Assembly (NCBI GenBank): GCA_029891385.1
Contig: CM057234.1
Location: forward strand, 18,772,350-18,836,349
Reading direction: 5' to 3'
Length of the DNA stretch: 64,000 bases
Origin: Erythroxylum novogranatense
Lineage: Eukaryota > Streptophyta > Magnoliopsida > Malpighiales > Erythroxylaceae
Made by a program: the position numbers and the translations under genes
The notes under the pieces: generated by a model
What the model was told of the DNA's origin: nothing
The model's database searches: none
Seen by the model: the letters and a program-made list of their open reading frames with translations, nothing else
Shown: positions 46,271-58,539 of the stretch, one piece after another
How positions within the stretch are numbered: the stretch's first letter is position 1
How the letters are laid out: each line of letters opens with the position of its first letter

Positions 46271-47745
46271 TTAACCCTTAATAGATCTGTCTACTTTAGC
46301 CTAGAAAAATTTCCCAAAGTTTCAGGTCTTCAATGTTAGAATCATAAACATGGCACTATTCACTCTACACATATTGCTCACTTTCAAAGCAAAATTCAGA
46401 ACCCTTTAAGCCACAATTGGACAACACTTCTTTTATAAGAATTCTAGCCGAACTTCTCAAGTTTAATTCAAGCCAAACCTTATCTCAATAGCATAACCAT
46501 ATAAAAAGTTATGACAAAAACATTGAAACATACACAAATCCCATTTTCCAGATTCTCAACCTAACTCAATTTCTACCTCTTCCATACCATTTCTAATCCA
46601 ATTCTCACTCAATTTACTTCATAAATCTACCATAACTAAATCACAACCTCTCCTTGAACATTAGTCCACAAATGGCAGTACAGACACCTAATCATCTTTC
46701 TTTAATAAACACTCATCTAACAAACATCATTAAAATCACTTCAAAACACTCAATTTACATACTACACATGCTATATCATTCATCCTTACACAAACATGAA
46801 TTTATACTCATACAATCAAAACACAAGTTCCATGAAATTAATGCACAAGACATCAAAATTAATGCATCTAACTACCAATTTATAACATAAGGCATAATCT
46901 TTACCTACTTAAGCTTTCCCTCCTTCAATTCTTCACCTTTTCACTAACTCACCAACTTCCACTCACACCCCTCACACACATGACAATCATCATTTTAAGG
47001 AAGGTAGAAAGCTTAGGCTTGTTTTTGTGAACACATGAAGAGAAAGCACTTAAGATAGAAGAGCTTTTGTTAATTTAGAGAAGAGTAACACTTTACAAGA
47101 AGAAAGAAACCAACGAAGGAGGAGGAAAAAAAGGAGATTTCGGATGAGAAGAAACAAAGGAGCTTTGGTCTTCTTAAAATAGAACATCATGGAAGACTAA
47201 GGCAAGTTGATCTTTATATAAACTTATGATAAAGTGGCATGGTCGGCAAGTGACAAGTGTCACTTGCCACATGTCACACTCTTAAATCCCTTTCCAATAA
47301 AAATCAATTTCTACTTCAATTTTTTCCCAAAATTTCAATAACTCAAATTAATAAATCCTAAAATCATGTATCTAATTTTTCAGTACTATTGGACAGTCAT
47401 TTTCAGTACCAGAAACCAATCAGTCCGTCCCTTGGCAATTTTTTTCCGATCTAGAAAATTTTCCTGAAATTTTCCAGAAAAATTTATAAAATTCTCCAAA
47501 ATTTTAAAACACACAAAGACCCACTCCAATTAAATTTTCAAGCACAAAAATCATATTTTTCACAAAAAATACATTTATGACCAAATATATCGGTAAATGT
47601 CATGGATGCATGTACAGTCATTTAGGCGTGCAAAAGTCACTATTTACGTGTATGTGTATGCACGAACACGCCAAGACAATCCTAAACACTCAGAACCCGT
47701 TCTAAATGACTATTCTACCCTTCCCCTCAAGGATGAGATGTTACA
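46271..47745 (-). mobile_element. LTR-like remnant (probably gypsy-type), approximate left end
   Basis: On the reverse strand a TGTAACATCTCATCC start at 47745 resembles the starts of the chromovirus LTRs in this window (TGTAAC[A/G]NCCC). About 1.4 kb of AT-rich non-coding sequence follows, possibly ending near 46335. No matching target-site duplication was found. No PBS or coding sequence is attached. It is a solo LTR or a truncated piece. Confidence 0.5.
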
Positions 47746-47799
47746 CCTTAACTCGTCATCTTCTTATAGGATAATCATGTAAATTCTCCCTTTAATTGA

Positions 47800-48819
47800 A
47801 GCAATTTTGTTAAACTATGCCACGATTAATTCAATGTAAATGTGATTACTAAGAAACAAAATTATCAAATTCTTGATTAGTCCCATTTGGATCAAATATG
47901 GTAGGTAAACTTTTAATGGGTTATAATATTAAATATCCTTGAGTTAATTATTTAGGTTCTAGATTACTTCCATTCGGATAAAGTCCCTCTTACGATTCCC
48001 AAAAATGGAATCATTTTGATCAAAGTTTCATATACAAATAGGTCTTTTACTATTTCACCTTACTTTGTAAAGTCATTCTCTAGGAACATGACATCTCATG
48101 ATTCAAATTTGGTTACTCCTTCATTACCTCATTCACCTATAAACACATATCTTTTTGAGTGTTTAGAGTATCTTTAGCTACTTTTTATCTCTCTTGGGCC
48201 TAGTTTGCCATATTTCTGAGGAAGATCATGAACATAGGTAACACATCCCTATGGTCTTATATATTCCATATTGGATTTTTTTCTGTCTAAAACTTATACG
48301 AAGTTTTCGTAACTGATTTTGTGGGCACTCTATTTTAAGTATATAAGTAGTTGTAGGCAATGCATCACCCTAATAGGTGATTGATAGATTTGCTTGTGTT
48401 ATCATATATCACACCATTTGTAGTAGCATTCTATTATATCTTTTCACAATGCTATTTTGTTATGGGGTTTGTGGAATGTTTAACCATCTTTCTATTTCTT
48501 TTTCATTATACTTCTTGAACTTATCAAACAAGCATTCTTGCCCTTGATTAGTTCTTAATATTTTTATTTTTTTGTTAATTGATTTTCTACTAAATTTTTA
48601 TACTTTATGAAACAATTTAATTGCTTCCAATTTATAAAAAATCAAATAGATATGATCATACTAAGTATAATCATTTACAAAAGTGATGAAGTATATAGCC
48701 CCATGTTGTGCCCTCACATTACTTGGACCACATATGTCTATATAAATCAATTGCAATAGATAGGAAGCTCGTGTTTCCTTTCTAAATGACTTTTGTGCCA
48801 TTTTACCATCTAAACAATA

Positions 48820-48821
<2 letters not shown>
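47800..48821 (-). pseudogene. pol: Copia remnant: integrase end and following pol
   Basis: Next to the LINE, the reverse strand encodes CLDGKMAQKSF, then LIYIDICGP and IYFITFVNDYT, which is the integrase start of a copia element. Further down (about 48290-48150) comes YVHDLPQKYGKLGPREIK-like sequence with frameshifts, the end of the integrase region. Its gag appears to lie at 52760-53358, so the LINE and other insertions separate the two halves. Confidence 0.75.

Positions 48822-48853
<32 letters not shown>
48822..48853 (-). repeat. (ATG)n tail of the RTE-type LINE
   Basis: About ten CAT units on the plus strand, i.e. (ATG)n on the LINE strand, exactly between LINE 3' sequence and the copia remnant. 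RTE elements end in short tandem repeats of this kind rather than poly(A). Confidence 0.85.
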
Positions 48854-50763
48854 CTGATCTGAAATCCCATGATGAAGCGAGGTGCAGGGAGGTCCGATAA
48901 GACGACCTTACCCTACATAGTAGAGAGGCTGTTTCCGGTGGACCCGCATGCAAATGAGACAATATAGGAATGATGTGGAATACAGAAACAATAAAAAGAA
49001 AAAAGAGAGGGAATACCTTAAGGAGGATAGATCTGCAAGAACCTAGTATTATATAAAGTCCATCCCTTTTTGTCACTCACCAAGTAAGGGGATTGGGTAA
49101 CTGGAACAGTTAATCCTTTACCCTTATCCGATCTCGCCAAACTTTTCTATTCTGAACAACTACCTCATTAAGGAATAACTCTGACATATCTGTCTTGATC
49201 ACTTCCCCCCAATTCTTGTACGGCCTCCCTCTCCTCCTCTTATAATCACTAAGTGTTATGCCCTCACAGCTTCGTACCGGAGCATCGACGAGCCTCCTCC
49301 GCACATGCCCATACCACCGAAGCCTAGTCTCTCTCAACTTGTCGGCAAAGCTGGTTACCCGTAGTCTCTCTCTCACCACCCAGTTCCTAACTTTATCTCT
49401 CCTGGAAAAACCACACATCCACCTAAGCATACGCATTTCTGCTACCAACAATTGCTTTATATGCCTACGTTTAGTAGGCCAGCACTCTGCCCCATATAGC
49501 ATGGTTGGACAAATCACCGTTTTATAAAACTTCCCCTTAAGTTTTAAAGGAATCTTCTTGTCACATAAAACCCCTGATGCACTTCGCCATTTAGTCCAGC
49601 CTGATCTAATACGATGTACAATATCAGCATCGATATTACCATCACTTTGAATGACAGACCCGAGATACTTAAAACTCGTCCTCTGTGGTATGACGTTGGT
49701 ACCAATTGCAACTGCCATCTCATGCTCCACTTGGTTTCCTGAAAAGTTACATTCTAAATACTCCATCTTAGACCTGCTCATCTTAAAATATTTCGATTCT
49801 AGCGCTTCTCTCCAGCAGTCTAACTTGACATTGATTCCTTCCTTGGTCTCATCCACTAGGACGATATCGTCCGCAAATAACATACACCAAGGAACCTCTT
49901 CTTGAATATGTTTAGTAATCTCATCTAACACTAATGTGAACAACAAAGGGCTTAATGCCGATCCTTGGTGGAGACTCATACTGATAGAGAACTTTTCCGA
50001 ATCCCCACCTACCGTCCTAACACTAGTTAGCGCGCCTTCATACATATCCCTAATTACTTTAATATAGGTGATATGGATGCCCTTAGCTTCCAAACATCTC
50101 CATAAGAGGTCTCTAGGGACCCTATCATACGCCTTCTCAAAGTCAATAAAAACTATATGCAAAACCCATTTTCGTTCCCTGTAGCATTCCATAAGTCGAC
50201 GGAGTAGATGTATCGCTTCTGTTGTGGACCTACCAGGCATAAATCCGAATTGGTTGGCCGATACAGAAGCAACCCTCCGGATCCTTTTCTCGATTACCTT
50301 CTCCCACAGCTTCATGGTATGGCTTATTAGTTTGATGCCTCTATAGTTGTGACATTGTTGGATATCTCCTCTGGCTTTGTATAAGGGGATTAACCTACTT
50401 AATCTCTATTCATCCGGCATATTGGCTGACTCTAAAATAACATTAAAGAGTTGAACTAACCATGTAATACCGACAACTCCTATCCGTTTTCATACCTCTA
50501 TAGGGATCTCGTCTGGCCCTACGGCCCTACTGCACCGCATTTCTCTCAACACCTTTGTAATTTCACCCCTCGTAATCCTTACCCATGTGCCCCTATCCTG
50601 AGCATGCCACTAACTCTTCATTATACAGGCCATAGAAGTATCTCTGCCATCTACTCTTGATGGCTTGGGGCTCTGTGAGTACCTGTCCGGCTTCATCACG
50701 TATACAAAAAACTTGGTTGAAATTATTCGCACCACGTGCCCTATCACGTGCTAGCTTGAAAAT

Positions 50764-50893
50764 CTTTTGTGCTCCACTAAACATATCCAAGTCCCTGTAC
50801 ATAGTCTCATATGCTTCCCCTTTAGCATCTTTTGTGCTCCACTAAACGTATCCAAGTCCCTGTACATAGTCTCATATGCTTCCCCTTTAGCCA
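50764..50893 (-). repeat. 65-bp tandem duplication inside the LINE
   Basis: CTTTTGTGCTCCACTAAAC starts at 50764 and again at 50829. The two 65-bp units are almost identical. Because 65 is not a multiple of three, the duplication shifts the LINE frame. Confidence 0.9.
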
Positions 50894-51333
50894 CTGCAAT
50901 AGTTTTCTTAGCCTTCTGTTTAACCAATCTATACCTTACTCTGTTAATTTCCCTGTCCGCCTCCGTTGGACTATCTAAAAGATCTTTAAAAGCTCTCTTC
51001 TTTGCCTTAACAGTCCCCTGGACCTCGTCTAACCACCACCAACCTTCCATCCGCCCACCTCCTTGCCCTTTAGGGGCCCCTTTGGATACCCCTAGGAGAT
51101 TGGTAGCCGTTGCACGCACTACAGATGCTATCCCCTCCCACATCAGGTTCGTATCTCCGCACACAGACCAAGTTGCATTTGACCGAACCTGTGCCCTAAA
51201 ATGTTCCATCTTGGCTCCTCTCATTCTCCACCACTTAATTCTAAGATAATGTGGGGTCAAAGGCTATGACCTCCATCCTTTAATCCCAAAATCAAGAACT
51301 AACAATTTATGTTGAGTCGATAGGCATGTTGTT

Positions 51334-52300
51334 GGAACCCGATCCGGGAACCGGATCCCAACCGAATCAACTTAACAAAAAGAACGAATGACGGAATCAA
51401 TGGAAACGGAAGCGAAAGGAGACACTTTCACTCTATGCTCTGATACCATAAATGTTGGACCCCGAACCTTGAGTGACAATTTGACTTAGTAATATGAATG
51501 ATAAAATGGATGAGTTGATTGAAATTGAGTTGAAAATCATGATTAAAACGAGAAAGAGTGAAAATATGAAAAAATTGTGAAATAGTTGACCTTTTTGGCA
51601 TTTGAAAGTTGACTTTTGTTTGAGGCAAAATTTGATAAAATGATCTACATGAAACTTGTAGATTATGTTGAGAGATTTTTGTGGACATAAAGTTTGTAAT
51701 TTTTCGATATCGGGAGTGAAAGTTATGATCAGTCAAAGTTTATGTTTGATCGGGTTTGACTTTTATATTGGTTGGAACTTTGACTGAGAAATTAACCTAG
51801 TTAGAGGTTAATTGAGCTTTGATGTTGTTCATAATGTTGGACCCCACCTCCCACACCTGGGCTAATATTTCCCACCCAGCGTGTGTTTGCGGGTTATACC
51901 ACGGCGGGTGTTTGCGGGTTATACCGCGGCATCCAACTTAATCAGTACTGTCCTCTTTGGTCAAGGGTGAGGCCATGTCCTACTATGACACCACATAACA
52001 AACATTAATAAGCAGAAAATAAAACGAGTTGGAAAGAAAAGCTCTATCGTCCATTATTGATTCGTAATGTCAATCTTATCCAATAAGAAAAAGAACTTTT
52101 CTGGAGCATCCTGTCCAACTTCAGCAGTTATTCCTATAGAGCCAACTGATTCTTCCCAGAAATCTTCTTCGGGTCTTTTCTCCAGAAATCCAAGTGCGGA
52201 GGCTTCCCTGATCGGAAATCTTAAACAACAAAGAAACCACCACCGTACCGCCCATCTTACCAAAACAATATTCACAATAGGTAAATATACTTGATGTAAA
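51334..52300 (-). mobile_element. LTR-like remnant with a Met-tRNA-type primer site
   Basis: TGGTATCAGAGC on the reverse strand (51437-51448) lies beside TGTTGGACCCC on the plus strand at 51453, so an LTR should extend to the right. A similar TGTTGGACCCC begins again at 51834. Within the second piece a 25-bp unit, GTGTTTGCGGGTTATACC plus neighbours, is repeated (51883 and 51908). Frames at 52061-52294 are open on both strands without a recognisable domain. Boundaries and superfamily remain open. Confidence 0.5.
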
Positions 52301-52759
52301 TCACTTAAGAAACCTTCTTTATCTAATCAAGTTATTCAATTTTGATCAATATGATATAAATAAAGAATAACTTATAATACTATTTAAATAAACAATATCC
52401 AGAATAATAAAACCATATAATATAAAACCATTACTATACCAAATATGTCCAAGATTAGGGATCAATCACCATTGTGGAAATTTACATCAAAATCAAGACA
52501 AATCAAAACTAGCACTGAGATGAGATTTTATGAAATGTTTGGACCATATAACACTTCTTCTAACATTAGGGATCGACCACCAAGCATGTCTAATTTACAA
52601 GTTCTAATCCCTTGTACAATAACCTTTAAGTTGTCTAGGATATAAATCCATTATTTTTTATATAGGATTTTTCAAAATTTTCACAAAGGCACCTCTATCC
52701 TTCACTATATGGTTAGTTACTACCAATTCTACAATCCACAAATGATGTGATTCAGTTAG
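52301..52759. other. AT-rich spacer inside the copia remnant region
   Basis: No recognisable coding sequence. The words TTAGGGATC(A/G)ACCACC occur twice (about 52455 and 52567), hinting at a small local duplication. Confidence 0.35.
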
Positions 52760-53358
52760 AAAAATAAAACAAGAGACATTCAGATAAAAATGTTAGTACA
52801 ATAGGATTGTAATTTTTTAAGTTCGCAACAATCACTAGAAAAGTGATCTTTATTGCCACAATTCACGTTTTGCTTCTTCAAAGGGAACTTTCCTTTTCCA
52901 TTTTGATTTCATTTTTCCTTCTTTGAGTCCTGAGTATAATAGGTATATTTATGATCTTTTTTCCTTTTGTATCCACCATCATGTTTATGCTTCTAGTTCA
53001 CAACTCTATATGAGCTAGAACTAACTGCATATACCTCAAAGGGCATCTTAAAGGGTTCAAGATGTTCTTCTTCTAGTATAAGATGCCTTGTAGCATCTTC
53101 TATTGTCTTGATACTCTCATTGCAGTTAGATGCATTTTCATATGCTTCCCACTTTAAGGTAATGAACAAATCATAACTTGTACTTACTGCTCATTTAATA
53201 ATTCATAACCAACATCATACAATTCATTTATCATATTTGACATATGCCTCAAAAGCTTTTGCATTGTATGATTCGACCGTTTCTTATATGTTTCAAACTT
53301 CATAGTGAGTGACCTCACTTTGGTCATAGAGGTGCTTCCAAAACATGTAGCTAAAGTG
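52760..53358 (-). pseudogene. gag: Copia remnant: gag
   Basis: On the reverse strand, with several stops: MKFETYKKRSNHTMQKLLRH, MSNMINELYDVGYELLNEQ and ICSLP-like, then a basic region and a zinc-knuckle relic, NCGNKDHFSSDC. It is a copia UBN2-type gag. The chromovirus 5' LTR begins within it at 53364, so the upstream part of this copia element lies beyond the chromovirus or is lost. Confidence 0.8.
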
Positions 53359-54440
53359 GATCATGTAACGCCCCACATTAGGGGTTAGAATATTAAAGGA
53401 ATTTAGTACGAATTATGTTTGTTATTTGCTTATTAACTATTTGCTTAAATTGTGCATTAGTATTTTGGCATACATTCATGGCATTTTCCGGGTTAATTGG
53501 TTTAATGAAACTTCGGATTGATTTGGACAGTATTATTAAAATTTTTGTAATTTTTGTATACTTCAAATATTTTTAGAAATTAATGGAGGATTAGTTTTGA
53601 GTTGACAATTTATTTTGAGAGTCATTATTTTCTGACGGAATTTTGGTAAATTTTCGGAAGTTTTCTGGAACTTTTGGGTATTTATTACAACTAAGAATTC
53701 ATAACAATATTTTTGGTTATTTATTACTATTTGGACCTATTAGCTGTTTATTAGCTGTATCGCATCCAAACCTACACGCAACGATTTAAATCGAACATTA
53801 TCGTTTATTCCTCACCGAATGCCTCCTTTACCCATCCATCAGTAGAGATAGCGAAGCCATTCACTCACCAACACCTACTTTAATCGCACTATTGGAGTTT
53901 TCTTTGGAAAGCTGGTAAGTAGAATTTTACGGTTGGTAATATAGCCAATAGTTTATCATACGCGAATTACATCTTTGTTTTGTTTTATTCTTGATCATCA
54001 TTGGATCATGGAGATTTGTTGGTGTTAGCTAAAAAGGGGGAAGGAACTTTTTCGATTTATCATGTTTGAAGATTAGGATAATTCTGATAGGTTAGAATTG
54101 CTAAATAGGTTAGTTGTAAAGTGAATAAGTTAAAGGAAGGTGAAAAAAAAAAAGAAGAAGTTTCAGAGTCGAAAGTCAAAGATTGAAGATGATGAGCGAT
54201 TCATGAAGCGAGACAAGGGTCCACGAGGTGTCGGTGAGCGATGTCTTCTTCTGATATTCACGCTTCGGTCTCCGTGAGCGAAGGTCGGTGATACAGTATC
54301 CATACGTATTTGTGACCAGTAGTAATACGTATTTTTTTCACCCATTCGTCATAGACATAAAATAATTTATTTAAATGTATAACGACTAAGTAATAACGGC
54401 TAGTTAACGGTACAAAAACGGCTAGTTTACAAAAATGCTC

Positions 54441-54448
54441 TATAAATA
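54441..54448 (+). promoter_or_regulatory. TATA box of the chromovirus 5' LTR
   Basis: TATAAATA, in the context GCTCTATAAATAGATACC, conserved in the solo LTR (24185-24192). The truncated 3' LTR ends before this point. Confidence 0.6.
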
Positions 54449-55245
54449 GATACCACTCCTCCATCATTTACTTCATCCCTTACCTCAAAATTTATTCTTA
54501 GCCAAAACCAAATTTCAAATGTTGTCCGCTATCTCATTTTTTTGTCTACTTCTTATCATTATGTATCTTTGTTTCATTCTTAGTGTAGAGCTAAATGATT
54601 CAGCTCACACTCTTTTTCTCTTCTTAGCATGTCCTATGATCCCTATGTTGCTTATTGGCATAGCATTTGAGAATTAATTCATATCTATTCATTAGTTCTC
54701 TCTAGTGTATAATGAATTTGTACATTTTCAGATTTAATTGGTAAAGAATTGCTTTCATTTGAATACTTGCAGTATCGCTAATTTCCTGAAACTTCGTGGA
54801 TCATTTGGTCCTATGAGTTTTTGATTAATCCCAGAAATTTGTCATAAACATGCATCATACTCAGTTATCATATAGTAATTAAGCACAATAATAATTTGTG
54901 TCCGTGTTCCCTATTATAGAGGAAAGATCCTTTGCCAGATCTTTCGGGACAATAAACACTAAGGCGATTTAGGTAAATGTCTGAGTAACACGATCAATGT
55001 TGGTCTCACTTTGATTTGTTACGTATTGATTGTATCTTATTAGGACAATGAATGTCCAAGTGCTCGTGTGTGTTGTCTTGATTGTGTCTTTATTAGGATA
55101 ATGAACGTCCGAGGCGATTGTTGCATGATTATTTTATTGGAAGTGCTAATTTTATTGCACATGAAATGTCTGAAATGATTTGTTCTGTCCGAGTTGGGTA
55201 AATAGGCATGCCTAGAAGGGTCTGCAGCTGCTCATGGACACAATT

Positions 55246-55347
55246 GTGTCGAGACTTTGGTCTCTCCTGAGACACTTCGGTGTCAAGACTTCGGTCTCTC
55301 CTGAGATACTTCGGTGTCGAGACTTCGGTCTCTCCTGTATAAATCCC
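55246..55347 (+). repeat. Three 34-bp tandem units in the chromovirus LTR
   Basis: Units start at 55246, 55280 and 55314, each beginning GTGTC[G/A]AGACTT[T/C]GGTCTC. The corresponding part of the solo LTR (about 24940-25000) has a diverged version of the array. Confidence 0.85.
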
Positions 55348-55797
55348 GTTACCCACTTCTATTCATGGACTTTTGATTTATTTTGTTCTGTGAATAATAA
55401 AATCTGTTCTGAAGTGCATTTTGCCTGATTATTAATCTCTGAATGCATGTTGCTATTGTTATTGTGAAAAGAAATCGGTTAATTTAGATAAATGATTACT
55501 CAATAAGCTATAAGCTTAACACGGTGGATTTGTCCCGTGTAGGTTCAGAACGAGGAGATTAAAGACTGGGACGAGTCAACCCAATGGCCAAAGGAGTCTG
55601 TTTTTGTATTGTTGACTATGTATTTAGTTCACACTTTTGGGCCTATAATAACGTTGAATTTCTGTTTCTGACAGTATGATGTGATGTATTGTAAGCACTG
55701 TGTGTGAGATGTTGTGTGTGAACTAGTTTGATTTGATTGTACTGTCTTGGGTGGCATCCACATATACTCCCAGGGGGTATTTGGGTGTTACATCTTT

Positions 55798-55809
55798 TGG
55801 TATCAGAGC
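55798..55809 (+). other. Primer binding site of the chromovirus
   Basis: TGGTATCAGAGC five bases after the LTR end, complementary to initiator Met-tRNA. Confidence 0.9.
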
Positions 55810-55922
55810 GCCTGGTTTAGGCGGTTCTGGTGTAACCAATGCTTGCCTATTTTTTGCTGTTGAGTGTTTACGTTATGTTATGGCTTAATGCGGTGTCCCA
55901 TGTTTTGTCGATAGTAAGCACG

Positions 55923-56960
55923 ATGGAAGGATCTCACGAGATTGTTGACGAAGTTGCTGAGAGTAATCAGCCGGAGCAAACACGTTCGGAAACACCAGGA
56001 CCATCAAGGGTCAATCGAGGAGAAGCTGAGGTTTCACCTCCTCTTCCAGCTCAGGGAGAAGCTTTGTTTAAGTTGTCCCAGGATATGATGACTTTGGTGC
56101 ATCGAATGACAATACCGAAGGCTCCGATTGATCAATTGAGTAAGTATGGAGCTGAGGAATTTACTGGAACATCCCTGGAAGAATCTGAAGGGGCCGAGTT
56201 CTGGATTGAGAAGGTGAAGAGGGTACTGGATGAGATTAGTTGTCCAGCAGAGCAAATGGTTCACTGTGCTGTTTCCCTTCTTCAGGGAGCTGCTTATGAA
56301 TAGTAGAAATTTGCTTTACGAAGTCCTCAGTTACCGGTGCCTCTGACTTGGGAATTCTTTGCTCAAGAATTTAGAACTAAGTATGTGATGGAAGCTTACA
56401 GAAAGGATCGGTGGAAGCAATTCCTGAATCTTAAGCAGAGGAGTTTGTCTGTTGCTAAGTATGATCGGGAGTTTAATCGGCTCAGTAAATATGCCCCTGC
56501 TTCTGTACTGACTGAAGAGTTCCGATGTCATCAATTCTAGGAGGGATTGCATGATTCGATCAAGGAGCATCTGGGCGTTTTCTATGTTACAACAAGTTAC
56601 TTACCATCGGTTAGTGCAGCAATAAAATAGAAAGACAAGAGACGATCGGGAAAGAAAGAAGTCGAGAAGAGGCTTTAATAGAGGAGGTCGGTCTGGGAAG
56701 CGAAGTCGGAAGGTAGTTCATCTACACGAGAGTTGCTCGAGATCGTGATGAGGGAAAGCAACAAAACTTTCCTACACCGCCTCTAGTAGGGGTTCCTCTG
56801 GGGTCGAGGTTCTAGTGCTCCAGTGCCCACTTTTTCTATTCACCATTGGGGTGTCTCTTTGGAGAGCTCTGAGTTCATATTTTCGTTGTGGCGATCTGGA
56901 GCATATGATTGCAAATTGCCCTCGAGAGCAATCGGGGATGGCATAAGCTAGTGGAGAGGT
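55923..56960 (+). pseudogene. gag: gag of the chromovirus
   Basis: Starts MEGSHEIVDEVAESNQPEQT at 55923. The capsid core reads KYGAEEFTGTSLEESEGAEFWIEKVKRVL, split here: FTGTSLEESEGAEFWIE, then CAVSLLQGAAYE followed by a TAG (56301), LTWEFFAQEFRTKY, FLNLKQRSLSVAKYDREF and EEFRCHQF with another TAG. The zinc knuckle at 56878-56919 reads YFRCGDLEHMIANC: its first cysteine is changed to tyrosine, so it cannot bind zinc normally. Several frameshifts follow between 56540 and 56880. Confidence 0.85.
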
Positions 56961-57039
56961 TTCGCATGCTTGATTGGGAGCAGGAGGCGGATATCGCAGA
57001 GCGAGCTAATCTGAGTACCAGTCGAAGCGTGACTCGACC

Positions 57040-58310
57040 AGCTGTACCTGTTGCTTCAGCTCGGGCTTATGCACTGAAAGCTCGTGAGGATCAGGATGTA
57101 CTAGATGTCATTGCTGGTATGGTTTCTCTCTATGATTCTATAAAGTATGCATTATTTGATCCTGGATCTTCGCATTCATATATTTGTGCTGAAGAAATGT
57201 TTGATAAGGAGATGTGTATAGATCAGTTAGAATATAACATGCATGTAACTAGTCCTCGGGTAGTAGTGTGTTGGTGCATCAGTGGTTAGAAATTGTCCGA
57301 TTATGATCGAGGAAGTGAGTATCTGCGGATCGATTAAGTTGCCGTTTCACGAATTTGATTTGATTCTGGGTATGGATTGGCTGTCGAAACATCAGGCAGT
57401 AATCGATTGTAAGGCGAAGACCGTTTTCTTGAAGAGGCCCGACCAGTCTGAGATTGTATTTCGTGGTGGTTGCACACGTGCTCTGACCAATGTAGGATCT
57501 GCTATGCAAGCTCAAAAACTTCTCAGGAAGGGGTGTGAAGCGTATCTAGCTTTTGTACTTGATACCCAGAAGGAAGGTGCTAAGGAGAAACTGCTTGAGA
57601 TTCCTGTAGTGAATGAGTTTCCAGATGTTTTTCCTGAAGAATTGCCTAGAGTCCCTCCAGAGAGAGAAGTGGAGTTATCTATCGAAGTTATGCCTGGTAC
57701 TGCTCCGATATCTAGAGCACCGTATAGAATGGCTCCTACTGAGTTGAAGGAGTTGAAGTTACAGTTACAAGAACTTCTGGATAAGGGGTTTATTAGACCT
57801 AGTGTATCATTGTGGGGTGCGCCGGTGTTGCTCGTAAAGAAGAAGGATGGTACACTGCGCATGTGCATCGATTATCGGCAGTTAAATAGGGTCACAGTGA
57901 AGAATAGGTATCCACTGCCAAGGATTGACGATCTATTTGATCGTTAAGAGATGCGAGTGTTTTGAAGATAGATCTGCGATCGGGTATTATCGACTTCGAG
58001 TAAAGGATGTGGATATACTGAAGACTGCATTTAGGACCGTTATGGACATTACGAATTCCTAGTAATGCCGTTCGAGTTAACTAATGCTCCAAAGTGACAT
58101 TTATGGATTTGATGAATAGAGTATTAGGGCCTTATCTGGACCGGTTTGTTGTGGTGTTTATTGATGATATCTTGGTTTATTCCAAGAATGAACATGAGCA
58201 TATTGAACATCTCGAATTGTATTACAGACCTGCAGGAAAGGCGGTTGTATGCTAAGTTGAGTAAATGTGATTTACGGCTTCGGAGGTATCATTCCTAGGG
58301 CATGTTGTCT
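57040..58310 (+). pseudogene. pol: Protease and reverse transcriptase of the chromovirus pol
   Basis: The protease active site is near 57150 (ALFDPGSSHSYI; D-P-G-S instead of D-[ST]-G-[AS]). After a frame change, 57282-57947 gives [60 protein letters not shown] and [20 protein letters not shown]. It ends in TAA. The catalytic box survives in another frame as [11 protein letters not shown] near 58156-58190. Many small indels follow. Confidence 0.88.
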
Positions 58311-58539
58311 CATCTGAAGGAATTAGAGTTGATCTAGTAAGATAGGCGGTTGTTAATTGGAAGCCACCAAGGAGCGTGACGAGAGGTGAGAAGTTTTCTA
58401 GATGCGGTGGTTATTACCGTCGGTTTGTTAAGGGTTTTCGGTGATAGCATCCCTTTAACTAAAGCATTACGAAAGGAGTGGAGTATGGTGATGCGATAGA
58501 TGTCGAGTAGCTTTGATCGGTTGAAATGTATGCTTCTTG

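Larger units (their letters stand above)
48822..51333 (-). mobile_element. RTE-clade LINE, 5'-truncated
   Basis: The RT frame is 50315-49110 (401 codons): SANQFGFMPGRSTTEAIHLL, FIDFEKAYDRVPRDLLW, LHQGSALSPLLFTLVLDEIT and the catalytic FADDIVLVDE. It continues to a C-terminal half with WTKWRSASGVLCDKKIPLKL and LRETRLRWYGHVRRR. Upstream, 51260-50751 encodes the linker after the endonuclease (IKWWRMRG, WWWLDEVQGTVKAKKRAFKD, VRYRLVKQKAKKTIAVAKGE), and 51333-51270 the tail of the endonuclease region (STQHKLLVLDF). The endonuclease itself is missing, as expected from incomplete target-primed reverse transcription. The RT is open over its whole length but the upstream part is frameshifted. Confidence 0.9.
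53364..55792 (+). repeat. 5' LTR of the chromovirus
   Basis: 2429 bp from TGTAACGCCCCACATTAG to GGGTGTTACA. It is about 240 bp longer than the solo LTR of the same family at 23268-25459. The region 54140-54330 differs most between the copies. Confidence 0.92.

Noticed and set aside
49258..51249. Plus-strand ORFs 49258-49527, 49651-49905 and 50767-51249
   Set aside because: Antisense shadows of the LINE RT and linker frames.
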